9,341 nucleotides of DNA from positions 1-9,341 of the forward strand of contig CADCQZ010000363.1 in NCBI GenBank assembly GCA_902803675.1, given 5' to 3'. This document shows, in pieces, positions 1-8,700 of this stretch. The DNA is from an uncultured Eubacteriales bacterium (GTDB lineage: Bacteria > Bacillota_A > Clostridia > Christensenellales > Aristaeellaceae). Each line of letters starts with the position of its first letter. Within the stretch, counting starts at the first letter, position 1. The notes below the pieces were generated by a model, which worked only from the letters and a program-made list of their open reading frames with translations, searched no databases and was not told the origin of the DNA. A program made the translations under genes and the position numbers.

Positions 1-36
1 CGCAGGATCGGTGAAGGGTTCATACCTCTGTCTGAT

Positions 37-64
37 CGCACGGAAATCGTCAGATTTTCGTGCG
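37..64. other. Hairpin, 12-bp stem with tetraloop
   Basis: Bases 37-48 pair with 53-64 as a 12-bp stem with one G-T wobble (43/58) and a GTCA loop. No T-run follows on either strand, so alone it is not a standard terminator. It sits directly upstream of a second hairpin and lies 3' of the minus-strand hydrolase, so it may protect or help end that transcript, or form part of a two-hairpin terminator for a gene to the left. The pairing is seen directly; the function is inference. Confidence 0.4.
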
Positions 65-65
65 C

Positions 66-93
66 GGGGCTGTGCAACAGCCCCTTTCATTCT
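66..93 (+). terminator. Candidate weak intrinsic terminator
   Basis: GGGGCTGT (66-73) pairs perfectly with ACAGCCCC (77-84) around a three-base GCA loop and is followed by TTTCATTCT, an imperfect T-rich tail. In this orientation it would end a plus-strand transcript entering from left of the window. Read on the minus strand the hairpin is followed by GC-rich sequence, so it is a poorer terminator for the hydrolase. The rest of 1-118 contains no supportable gene. Confidence 0.4.
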
Positions 94-118
94 GCCGGGG
101 CAGCCGATCCCCGCCGGA

Positions 119-811
119 TCATATCACGGCGCGGAGCCACTGTTCCACGATGGGCCCGTCCCCGGGCTCCATGAACGGGTGACGGCTGTTTTCCGATACG
201 GTGAGGGACGCGCCGGTCTTCGCGGCGAAGGCGCGCACCGACTTTTCCGGCTGCAGCTCGTCCAGCCCGCCGTACAGGATGGCGGTGGGAAAGGGCCAGG
301 GGGCGACCGGGTGGGAGAGGATGTACTGATAGTAGTCCCACCGCAGGGTATCGATGGGCGTCGCGATCTCCCTTTCGCGCTCGAGCCGTTCCGGGGTGAC
401 GCCGGACCAGAGCATCATGTGCTCCACCAGCCAGGGCATGTCCACCACCGGGGACTGGAACAGGCATTTTTCAAATCCCCTGTCCCCGAAGGCGTTGAGG
501 GAAAAATAAGCCCCCAGGCTGCAGGCGTACAGGGACACCCGGGACCAGTGCCCGAAGGCATGGTCCGCCATCCGCTTCAGGTCCCGCGTCCCGGTCCATA
601 CATCGCACCGGTCCGGGAGGCCTGTTCGCTCACCGTGCTCCGGCAGGTCGAAGCTCAGGGTCTGCCATCCCTTCTCATCGGCGATGAGGGCAAAGCTCTC
701 CGCGTATTCCTTCCGGCTCATTTTGCCGTGCACATGGAGGTATACCTTCTCCGAAGGGTTTCCCCACAGGATGGCGGGGATGCCCGAGATCGTCAGTTTT
801 TCCCTTATCAT
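119..811 (-). CDS. Alpha/beta hydrolase (serine hydrolase, substrate unknown)
   Basis: A 230-residue protein with the features of a small alpha/beta-hydrolase-fold enzyme. It starts with a beta-strand and an HG oxyanion-type motif (H28-G29), then a DLPEHG segment (55-60) typical of the strand-3 loop. The nucleophile elbow is A96-C97-S98-L99-G100, a GxSxG variant with Ala at the first position. The likely triad is completed by D184 in a YGGLDE strand-loop and H211 in SRHPF. The length suits a compact esterase or peptidase-like member without a large lid. There is no signal peptide or membrane segment, so it should be cytoplasmic. The ATG is preceded by AGGCGG at a usable distance. It is transcribed divergently from the GH35 operon and shares its upstream region, so the two may respond to the same signal. 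The fold call is firm; the substrate (ester, thioester or peptide) cannot be read from sequence. Confidence 0.85.
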   Translation of the reverse strand: MIREKLTISGIPAILWGNPSEKVYLHVHGKMSRKEYAESFALIADEKGWQTLSFDLPEHGERTGLPDRCDVWTGTRDLKRMADHAFGHWSRVSLYACSLGAYFSLNAFGDRGFEKCLFQSPVVDMPWLVEHMMLWSGVTPERLEREREIATPIDTLRWDYYQYILSHPVAPWPFPTAILYGGLDELQPEKSVRAFAAKTGASLTVSENSRHPFMEPGDGPIVEQWLRAVI

Positions 812-846
812 CGTTTGCCGCCTGCTTTCCCCGATCGTTCCCGCTT

Positions 847-855
847 ATCATACCA
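847..855 (-). promoter_or_regulatory. Extended -10 promoter for the hydrolase
   Basis: On the minus strand these bases read TGGTATGAT, an extended -10 element (TGn plus TATGAT, one mismatch to TATAAT). No good -35 is found at 16-18 bases upstream, which fits an extended -10 promoter. It would start transcription near base 840, giving a leader of about 29 bases before the hydrolase ATG. The motif is visible; its activity is inferred. Confidence 0.5.
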
Positions 856-890
856 CGTTCCGGGCCCGGCCGGAAGAGGAAAGCGCCGCG

Positions 891-919
891 TTGACCGTGG
901 GCCGCGGGGCAGGTATAAT
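891..919 (+). promoter_or_regulatory. Sigma-70-type promoter of the GH35 operon
   Basis: TTGACC (891-896) and TATAAT (914-919) are separated by exactly 17 bases: five of six matches at -35, a perfect -10 and ideal spacing. Transcription should begin near base 926. An ATG at 918 that is in frame with the GH35 gene overlaps the -10 box and lies before the expected transcript start, so it cannot be the start codon for this transcript. This strong site is the evident promoter for the rightward gene set. An 8-bp palindrome ATGATCAT (922-929) sits at the expected start site but is too short to call an operator. Confidence 0.75.
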
Positions 920-957
920 GGATGATCATGAACGGCGTAAAGCCGGGAGGACATTCC

Positions 958-1023
958 GTGAACGAAAAACCGCGGGCGCGGCATCCTGCCGGGATGAACA
1001 GATGGGAGATAAACGGAAAATGA
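958..1023 (+). CDS. Possible 21-codon leader peptide coupled to GH35
   Basis: A GTG start at 958 has a strong Shine-Dalgarno site, GGGAGG (945-950), seven bases upstream, better placed than any site before the GH35 gene. The frame runs 21 codons to TGA at 1021-1023, which overlaps the GH35 ATG at 1020 as ATGA, the classic arrangement for translational coupling. The same frame is also open from an ATG at 928, which would be almost leaderless on the predicted transcript and give 31 residues. The peptide is basic at its N-terminal end (several Arg and Lys) and resembles nothing known to me. It may simply load ribosomes onto the downstream gene. Alternatives are chance, or a sequencing frameshift near 1000-1020 that hides the true GH35 N-terminus. 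Confidence 0.4.
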   Translation: MNEKPRARHPAGMNRWEINGK

Positions 1024-3191
1024 TCGATCTTGACCTGACGAGAGCAGCGGATAAGGATATATGGCCCCTGGGGGACAAATTCTCCGGCCGTGACCCGGAG
1101 GGGCACGAGATCGGCTTCACCAACTATTACATGACCCGGGACGGCCGGCCGTTCTTCGGCATCAGCGGGGAAATGCACTACTGCCGGGTATCCCCCGACC
1201 AGTGGGAGGACGCGGTGATCAAGATGCGCTGCGGCGGCCTCAACATCATTTCCACCTACGTGTTCTGGAACGTGCACGAGGAGGAGGAAGGCGTGTTCCG
1301 TTTCGACGGCTGCCGGGACCTGCGGGCGTTCCTGGAGGTATGTGAAAAGCACGGCATGTATGTCATCGCGCGGGTGGGGCCCTTCGCCCACGGGGAGATG
1401 CGCAACGGCGGCCTGCCGGACTGGCTGTACGGCAAGCCCTATGACGTGCGGGAGGACGATCCGGGCTTCCTTGAGGCCGTCCGGCGGTTTTTCCGGGCCG
1501 TCCACGGGCAGATGGACGGGCACTATTTCAGCCAGGGCGGCTGCGTCATCGGCACCCAGATCGAGAACGAGTATCAGCATTCCTCCGCGCCCTGGGAGAT
1601 GACCGCCGGGGTCTCGGACGAATGGGTGAACGGCGGGCGGTCGGGGCTCAAATACATGCTTGAGCTCAAGCGTCTCATGCGGGAGGAAGGCATCGTCACG
1701 CCCTTTTACACCGCCACGGCCTGGGGCGGGGCCGTGACGCCGGTGGAGGAGGCGCTGCCCTTGTGGGGCGGGTACTCCTACCAGCCCTGGCTGTTTTACC
1801 GGAAGTCCGGTGTCCATCCCGCCACGCCGGAGTATATCTATCGGGACAATCACAACAGCGCCGTCAGGAAGGAGTACAATTTCGAACCTTCCTACGATCC
1901 GGAAAGCCGGCCCTACGCCTGCTGCGAGATGATGGGCGGAATGATGTGCAGCTACCGGTACCGGTTCCGGCTGGATATGCGCTCCGTGGACGCCATGGCC
2001 AATATCAAGCTGGGCTCGGGCTGCAATCTGCTGGGCTATTACATGTACAAGGGCGGCACCACGCCCACGGGAAAAGTGTCGGCCTTCCTCAATGAGGGCC
2101 AGGTGCCCAGGCGAAGCTACGATTACCAGGCGGCCGTGGGGGAGTTCGGCCAGATCCGGGAGAGCTACGGGCGGATGCGGGCCATCCACTATTTCTGCCG
2201 GACCTTTTCCGGCTTCCTGGAACGGACGAAGTGCGTGCTGCCGGCGCATCTGAAGGACCTTGACCCGGAGGATCTTTCGCCGCTGCGCTTTTCGGTGCGG
2301 GTCAGGGGCGGCAGCGGGTTTCTGTTCGTGTGCAATTTCCAGGACCATGTGGATATGCGCAGCCGCGCCGGGGACGAAGTGCGCCTTCTGCTCCCGGAGG
2401 GGGAGATCACCTTCCGCTTCGGCATCGCGGAGGGGGAGAACGCCATCCTGCCCTTCAATATCGACCTGGGGGGCGTGAAAATGGACTGGGCCACGGCGCA
2501 GCCCCTGGCGCGGGTGGGCGATACCTGGTTCTTCCTCGCGCCGGAGGGGATGGAGCCCGAGTACTCGATCGGCGGCAGGGTGCACAGGGGCGCTCCCGGC
2601 ACATCGTTCACCGCGGGCGGCCTTACCGTCATGACCCTCAGCCGGAAAGCCGCCGGGGGCTTCTGGGTGTACGGCGATGACGCGTACCTGTGTTCCCGCC
2701 CTCTTCTCAAGGACCGGGATACATTGAAAGTGGAACTGGAGGACGGCGGCGCCGATGTCATGATCTGGTCGGGAGCGGAGCTCAGATTCGTCCTTCTCCG
2801 GCGTGTGGAGCATCCTTTCGGGCCCGTGTCTCTCCCGTGGCGGGAGACGGGCAGCGGGCGGTATCAGGTCGATATCCCCTCCGGCGCGCTCACGGGGCAC
2901 AAGCAGGTGCTTTTAAGGGTGCGCTTCAGCGGGGATGTGGGCCACGCTTTCGCGGGCAATGAGCTGATCTCCGATCATTTCTGCAGCGGCGGTGTTTGGG
3001 ATATCCGGCTGGACCCGTACGCGCGGGCGCTGGAACAGGCGCCGCTCACGCTGTATCTGACCCCTGTCAGGAAGTTTGTGACGGTGGACACCTCCGCCAT
3101 GGCGGGGCTCACGGAACGGGCGGAAACCTCGGCGGCGGAGCTCATCGGCGCGGAACTGGTCACGGTGGACGACTATACCGTGGATCTGTAA
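1020..3191 (+). CDS. Glycoside hydrolase family 35 beta-galactosidase
   Basis: A 723-residue protein whose N-terminal half is a GH35 (beta/alpha)8 barrel, expected to release non-reducing beta-linked galactose by a retaining mechanism. Family landmarks occur in order: GISGEMHY near the N-terminus, YVFWNVHE (W83, N84, E87), GPFAHGE (E126) followed by NGGLPDWL, and GTQIENEY with E184 as the acid/base. A later CCEMMGG segment probably supplies the nucleophile (E303). The C-terminal 350 residues are beta-rich, as in the accessory sandwich domains of this family. No signal peptide is present, so the substrate must be imported; no transporter lies in the window. ATG 1020 is chosen because the family-like sequence begins just after it and it overlaps the leader stop. 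An in-frame ATG at 1002 is the alternative. The GGGAG at 1004-1008 is 11 bases from the ATG, rather far. Exact substrate linkage is unknown. Confidence 0.9.
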   Translation: MIDLDLTRAADKDIWPLGDKFSGRDPEGHEIGFTNYYMTRDGRPFFGISGEMHYCRVSPDQWEDAVIKMRCGGLNIISTYVFWNVHEEEEGVFRFDGCRDLRAFLEVCEKHGMYVIARVGPFAHGEMRNGGLPDWLYGKPYDVREDDPGFLEAVRRFFRAVHGQMDGHYFSQGGCVIGTQIENEYQHSSAPWEMTAGVSDEWVNGGRSGLKYMLELKRLMREEGIVTPFYTATAWGGAVTPVEEALPLWGGYSYQPWLFYRKSGVHPATPEYIYRDNHNSAVRKEYNFEPSYDPESRPYACCEMMGGMMCSYRYRFRLDMRSVDAMANIKLGSGCNLLGYYMYKGGTTPTGKVSAFLNEGQVPRRSYDYQAAVGEFGQIRESYGRMRAIHYFCRTFSGFLERTKCVLPAHLKDLDPEDLSPLRFSVRVRGGSGFLFVCNFQDHVDMRSRAGDEVRLLLPEGEITFRFGIAEGENAILPFNIDLGGVKMDWATAQPLARVGDTWFFLAPEGMEPEYSIGGRVHRGAPGTSFTAGGLTVMTLSRKAAGGFWVYGDDAYLCSRPLLKDRDTLKVELEDGGADVMIWSGAELRFVLLRRVEHPFGPVSLPWRETGSGRYQVDIPSGALTGHKQVLLRVRFSGDVGHAFAGNELISDHFCSGGVWDIRLDPYARALEQAPLTLYLTPVRKFVTVDTSAMAGLTERAETSAAELIGAELVTVDDYTVDL

Positions 3192-3201
3192 GGGGGATAT
3201 C

Positions 3202-5685
3202 ATGGATCAGCCGGAAAAGATCCTGGTCCGGGGGGCCCGGGTGCATAACCTGAAGAATATCGACGTGGATGTGCCGCTGCACGGCATCGTGGGGATCGCC
3301 GGCGTGTCCGGCTCGGGAAAATCATCCCTGGCCCTGGGCGTGCTCTACGCGGAGGGATCCAGGCGCTACCTGGAATCCCTTTCCACCTATACCCGGCGGC
3401 GGATGACCCAGGCTGCCCGGGCCGACGTGGACGAGGTGATGTACGTGCCCGCGGCCCTGGCCCTGCATCAGCGGCCGGGGGTCCCGGGCATCCGCTCCAC
3501 CTTCGGTACGGGCACGGAGCTGCTCAACAGCCTGCGGCTCATGTTCTCAAGGCTCGCGTCCCACCGGTGCCCCAACGGGCACTACGCGCCTGCGGGCCTT
3601 GAGACGGCCCTGGGGCAGGAGATCGTCTGCCCGGTGTGCGGCGAGCGCTTTTTCGGGCCCGGCGCGGAGGATCTGGCCTTCAACTCCCGGGGGGCCTGCA
3701 GGCGCTGCGGCGGCACCGGCACGGTCAGGACCGTGGACAGGAGCACCCTGGTGCCGGACGAGAGCCTGACCATCGACGAGGGCGCCGTGGCGCCGTGGAA
3801 CTCTCTCATGTGGTCCCTGATGACCGACGTGTGCCGGGCCATGGGGGTGCGGACGGATATCCCCTTCCGGGACCTGACGGACCGGGAAAAGGAGATCGTC
3901 TACGACGGGCCCATGGAGAAAAAACATATCTTCTACCGCCCCAAAAAGGCGGACACGGCCACCGCCGGCGAGATGGACTTCACCTATTACAGCGCCGTGG
4001 CTACGGTGCTCAACGCCCTCTCCAAGGTCAAGGATGAGACCGGCATGAAGCGCGTGGAAAAGTTCCTGCGGGAAGAGACCTGTCCCGATTGCCGCGGCAC
4101 CCGGCTGTCCGCGGAGGCCAGGGCGCCGCGCCTTAAAGGGATCTGTCTGGATCAGGCCTGTGAGATGACGCTGAAGGACTCCGTTGAGTGGGTGAGGAGC
4201 GTCCCCGCCTCCCTGCCGGAGAACATGCGCCCGATGGCGCAGAGCATCGGGGAAGCTTATCTGGGTTCGGCGGCGAGGCTGATGGATCTGGGCCTGGGGT
4301 ATCTCACCCTGGATCGGGCGTCCTCCACGCTGTCCACCGGCGAAAGACAGCGGATGCAGCTGGCCCGCGCGGTGCGCAACAGGACCACCGGCGTTTTATA
4401 CGTGCTGGATGAGCCCTCCATCGGCCTGCATCCGGCGAACATCGTGGGGCTCACCGGCGTGATGCGGGACCTGGTCCGGGACGGGAACACCGTGCTGCTG
4501 GTGGATCACGACACGCAGATCCTCCGGGAAGCGTCCCGGATCATCGAGATGGGCCCGGGAGCCGGCTCCAAGGGCGGCACCGTCATCGCCGAGGGGACCG
4601 TGAAGGAGATCGAGGAGAACAGTTCATCCGTCATCGGCGGGTATCTGTCGGGCAGGCGCCGGCCGGAGAGGAAGAGGCCCCGGGAAGATGCGTCCGCGTC
4701 CGGGGAGATCGTCCTGGAGACGGGCAGGATCCACACCGTGGAGCCCCTCACCGTGCGCATCCCCCAAAAAGGGCTCACGGTGGTCACCGGCGTGTCCGGA
4801 TCGGGCAAGACCACCCTGATCCTGGAGAGCCTGGTGCCGGCGCTGGAGGCCCTGTGCGGCGGCGGGAAAATGCCGTCCCATGTCAGGTCGATCCGGGCGG
4901 AGGGCATCAGGCACGTCAAGCTGATCGATGCCACGCCCATCGGCGTCAACGTGCGTTCCACCGTGGCCACCTACTGCGGCGCGCACGACGAGCTGCGCAG
5001 GATCTTCGCGCGCACCGCCGGCGCGAAGGCCGCCGGGTATAAGGCGGGCGATTTTTCCTACAACACCGGCTCCCTGCGCTGCCCGAACTGCGACGGCACG
5101 GGGCAGATCTCCCTGGATGTGCAGTTCCTGCCGGACGTGGATATCCCCTGCCCTGTATGCCGTGGATCGCGCTACGGGAAGGAAGCCGGCAGGATCCGCT
5201 TCGGGAACAAGGCCGGCAGTGAGCGTTCCCTGCCGGAGGTGATGGACATGGATGTGGATACGGCGCTGGAGTTCTGCGCCGGGATGAGCGCCGTGGCTCC
5301 CCGGCTCCGGGTCCTTCACGACCTGGGCCTCGGGTATCTGACTCTCGGGGAGGAGACCCCCGGATTGTCCGGCGGCGAGGCGCAGCGGCTGAAGCTGGCC
5401 AGTGAGATGGGCAGGCAGCAGGATGACTCCGTGTTCGTGTTCGATGAGCCCACCATCGGCCTGCACCCGCAGGACGTGGAAACTCTGCTGGGGGTCTTTG
5501 AGACGTTGATCGCCCACGGCGCCGCGGTCATCGTGATCGAGCACGATCCGGACGTGATCCGCTCCGCCGACTATGTGATCGATATGGGCCCGGGGGGCGG
5601 CGCGGAGGGCGGCAGGATCGTGGCCTGCGGCACCCCGGATCAGATCAGGCGCTGCCCCGGGAGCGTGACGGGAAGATTTATTTGA
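3202..5685 (+). CDS. UvrA-like ABC ATPase lacking the UvrB-binding domain
   Basis: An 827-residue paralogue of excinuclease subunit UvrA, which is usually about 940 residues. It holds two ABC ATPase modules. The first has Walker A GVSGSGKSS (34-42), signature LSTGE (377-381) and Walker B with D403-E404. The second has Walker A GVSGSGKTT (530-538), signature LSGGE (722-726) and Walker B with D748-E749. Two zinc modules keep exact C-x2-C-x19-C-x2-C spacing (C143/146/166/169 and C627/630/650/653), and a CPDC motif lies at 294-297. Only about 20 residues separate C123 from C143, where canonical UvrA inserts the UvrB-binding domain of roughly 120 residues. It therefore probably binds DNA but cannot recruit UvrB normally, as in UvrA2 and DrrC-type resistance proteins. 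AGGGGG (3191-3196) lies five bases before the ATG and overlaps the GH35 stop. Role in this operon is unknown. Confidence 0.9.
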   Translation: MDQPEKILVRGARVHNLKNIDVDVPLHGIVGIAGVSGSGKSSLALGVLYAEGSRRYLESLSTYTRRRMTQAARADVDEVMYVPAALALHQRPGVPGIRSTFGTGTELLNSLRLMFSRLASHRCPNGHYAPAGLETALGQEIVCPVCGERFFGPGAEDLAFNSRGACRRCGGTGTVRTVDRSTLVPDESLTIDEGAVAPWNSLMWSLMTDVCRAMGVRTDIPFRDLTDREKEIVYDGPMEKKHIFYRPKKADTATAGEMDFTYYSAVATVLNALSKVKDETGMKRVEKFLREETCPDCRGTRLSAEARAPRLKGICLDQACEMTLKDSVEWVRSVPASLPENMRPMAQSIGEAYLGSAARLMDLGLGYLTLDRASSTLSTGERQRMQLARAVRNRTTGVLYVLDEPSIGLHPANIVGLTGVMRDLVRDGNTVLLVDHDTQILREASRIIEMGPGAGSKGGTVIAEGTVKEIEENSSSVIGGYLSGRRRPERKRPREDASASGEIVLETGRIHTVEPLTVRIPQKGLTVVTGVSGSGKTTLILESLVPALEALCGGGKMPSHVRSIRAEGIRHVKLIDATPIGVNVRSTVATYCGAHDELRRIFARTAGAKAAGYKAGDFSYNTGSLRCPNCDGTGQISLDVQFLPDVDIPCPVCRGSRYGKEAGRIRFGNKAGSERSLPEVMDMDVDTALEFCAGMSAVAPRLRVLHDLGLGYLTLGEETPGLSGGEAQRLKLASEMGRQQDDSVFVFDEPTIGLHPQDVETLLGVFETLIAHGAAVIVIEHDPDVIRSADYVIDMGPGGGAEGGRIVACGTPDQIRRCPGSVTGRFI

Positions 5686-5719
5686 GCGGCAAGCCGGGAG
5701 AATGAAGGGAGTTTGAAAA

Positions 5720-8700
5720 ATGAAAGCGAGCGTCAGGGTCGAGACTGTCATGATCCCCACCTACGGCGTGGGCAGGCCGGACAGGAATCCCATGTTCCTG
5801 GAAAAGCGGGTGTACCAGGGCTCCAGCGGCAAGGTATATCCCCTGCCCGTGATCGACAAGATCCTGGATGAGAAGGAGGACAGGCCCTATACCGCCGTGT
5901 GGCTGGAAAACGATTATTTGAAGGTGATGGTGCTGCCCGAACTGGGCGGCCGCATCCAGCGGGCCTATGACAAGACCAACGGCTATGATTTCGTGTATTA
6001 CAACGAGGTCATCAAGCCCGCCCTGGTAGGGCTCACCGGCCCGTGGATCTCCGGCGGCATCGAGTTCAACTGGCCCCAGCACCACCGGCCCACCACCTTC
6101 TCGCCCGTCGATTTCCGCACCGCCGAGAACGAGGACGGCAGCGTGTCCGTGGATATGTCCGAGGTGGACCAGATGTACGGCACCAAGGGCAGGATGACCT
6201 TCACCCTGTACCCGGACAGGGCCTATATCGAGATCAGGGGCCAGTTGTACAACCGCACCGATCTGGACCAGACCTTCCTGTGGTGGGCCAATCCCGCCGT
6301 GAAAGTGAACGATGACACGCAGAGCGTGTTCCCGCCGGACGTCACCGCCGTGTACGATCACGGCAAGCGGGACGTGAGCCGGTTCCCCATCGCCGACGGG
6401 GTCTATTACAAGCACGATTACGGCGCGGGAGTGGATATCTCGCGGTACAAAAATATCCCGGTGCCCACCAGCTACATGTGCGCCCACAGCGACTTTGATT
6501 TCGTGGGCGGGTACGATCACGGCGCTCAGGCGGGCATACTGCACATCGCCGATCATCACGTTTCCCCGGGCAAAAAGCAGTGGACCTGGGGCTGCGGGGA
6601 TTTCGGAAAAGCCTGGGACCGCAACCTCACCGATCGGAACGGGCCCTATATCGAGCTGATGACCGGCATGTACTGCGACAACCAGCCGGATTTCGCCTGG
6701 CTCAGGCCTTTTGAGGAAAAGACCTTCACCCAGTACTTCATGCCCTACAAGGGCGTGGGATGCGTGAAAAACGCCAGCCGGGAATGCGCCCTGGGGCTGG
6801 AGGTCAGGGACGGGAAGGCGTTGATCGCGGTGTACGCGTCTTCGCTCTTCAAAAACGCCCGGGTGACCCTGACAGCGGGCGGCGTGACTGTTTATGACAG
6901 GAATGTCGATCTGAGCCCTGAGGATGTTTTGAAGGATGAGGTGGGCATCCGGGTCCCCGAAACGGAACTGACCCTGACAGTGCGTACATCCGGCGGCAGA
7001 AAGCTGCTCAGCTATACGCCGCGGGCCAGAAAGATCGACCGGATCCCCGATCCCATGCCCCCCGCGAAACTGCCGGAAGAGATCCTGACCAACGAGGAAC
7101 TGTATCTCACCGGGCTCCACCTGGAGCAGTACCGGCACGCCACTTATCTGCCCGATCCCTATTACCTGGAGGCCCTGAAGCGGGATCCCGGGGATATCCG
7201 GGCCAACACCGCCTGGGGCAAGCTGCTGATGCGCCGGGGAAAACCCGCGGAAGCGGAAAATTTTTTCCGCGCCGCCGTCGAGCGCATGACCAAGCTCGAT
7301 CCCAATCCTTACGACAGCGAAGCGTATCTGTGCCTGGGTCTTTCCCTCCGGTATCAGGGCCGGGACGATGAGGCTTACGACGCCTTCTTCAAGGCCGCGT
7401 GGACGGCTGCGCAGCAGGATGCGGCCTACTATCATATCGCCTGCATCGACTGCCGGCGGGGCGAATATGATCTGGCGCTGGAGCACATCGAACGCAGCCT
7501 GGTCAGGAATGGGCACGATCTCAAAGCCCGGGCCCTGAAAGGGCTGATCCTGGATTCCCTGGGACGGGACGCTCAGGCGGAAGCCTGGTATGAGGAAAAC
7601 CTGGCTCTGGATCCCTTCGACTATGTGTCCCGCATCGAGTCCGGCGATATAGAAGGTGCTCTGAAGCTCATGAACGGCCGGGCCAGCAGCTTCATCGAGT
7701 GCGCCGCCGATTACGCCGGGGCGGGCTATTATGAGGACGCGGTCTTCATTCTCGAGTGCTGCCCGGATCCCACCCCCATGGTGTGGTACCATCTGGCGCT
7801 GTGCGCCGACATGAACGGCGATAAGGGATACGCGAAGGAGGCCCTTGAAAACGCCGCCGCCGCCGATCCCTACCTCTGCTTCCCCAATAAGCCCGAGGAT
7901 ATCGCGGCGCTTGAGTATGCCGTCCGGAACAACGAAAAGGACTACAAGGCGCTCTATTATCTGGGGTGCCTGTGGTATGACAGGCGGCAGTATTTCGATG
8001 CCGTCGCCTGCTGGGAAAAGTCGGTGGGCATCAACGGGGACTTCCCCACGGTGTGGCGCAATCTGAGCCTGGCTTATTTCAACAAGCGGGGCGAAAAGGA
8101 AAAAGCCAGGCGCTGCATGGAACGGGCTTACGCCCTGGATGAGACCGACGCCCGCGTCCTGATGGAGCTGCATCAGCTCTATGGGAAGATCGGCCGCGGC
8201 GTCAAAGAGCGCTTTGAGTTCCTGGACGCTCACCGTAAGACCGCTTTCAGGCGGGATGATCTGATCGTCGAGTACTGCGCGCTTTTGAACGACCTGGGCC
8301 GGCACCGGGAAGCCCTGGATCTGATCCTGGCCCACACCTTCCACCCCTGGGAGGGCGGCGAAGGCAGGGTGACCGGTCAGTACGCGGCGGCGCTGACCCG
8401 CCTGGGCGTCGAAGCCCTGGATCGGGGGGACTTTGCCGGGGCGAAGGAACTGTTTGAGAAAGCGCTGGTCTTCCCGTACAACCTGGGCGAGGGCAAGCTG
8501 GAGGGGGCCAGGGACAACGATATCCATTATTATCTGGGCCTGGCGGAAAGGGCGCTGGGGCATGATGATGAGAGCCTGCGCCATTTGGAACTGGCCGCCG
8601 CGGGGGACGAGGAGCCCGCGACCGCCCTGTATTACAACGACCAGCCGGCGGATATGATCTTCTATCAGGGCCTGGCCAGCCGCGCTCTGGGCCGGGAGGA

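Noticed and set aside
96..113. Third weak hairpin CGGGG/CCCCG just after the hydrolase stop
   Set aside because: Five-base stem with an eight-base loop and no T-run; not distinguishable from background in GC-rich DNA.
11..925. A 304-codon plus-strand frame opposite the hydrolase
   Set aside because: The minus-strand frame has a full alpha/beta-hydrolase triad; this frame shows no domain and runs through the promoter region.
922..929. Palindrome ATGATCAT at the predicted transcript start as an operator
   Set aside because: Only 8 bp with no extension and no second copy nearby; chance occurrence is likely.
684..1019. Upstream in-frame starts for GH35 (ATG 684 or ATG 918)
   Set aside because: Both precede the predicted transcript start near 926, ATG 918 overlaps the -10 box, and the added residues do not look like GH35.
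675..2900. A 741-codon open frame on the minus strand opposite GH35
   Set aside because: It is antisense to a clear GH35 gene, has low-complexity Pro/His/Arg/Gly-rich content and no recognisable domain; long antisense frames are expected from GC-rich codon bias.
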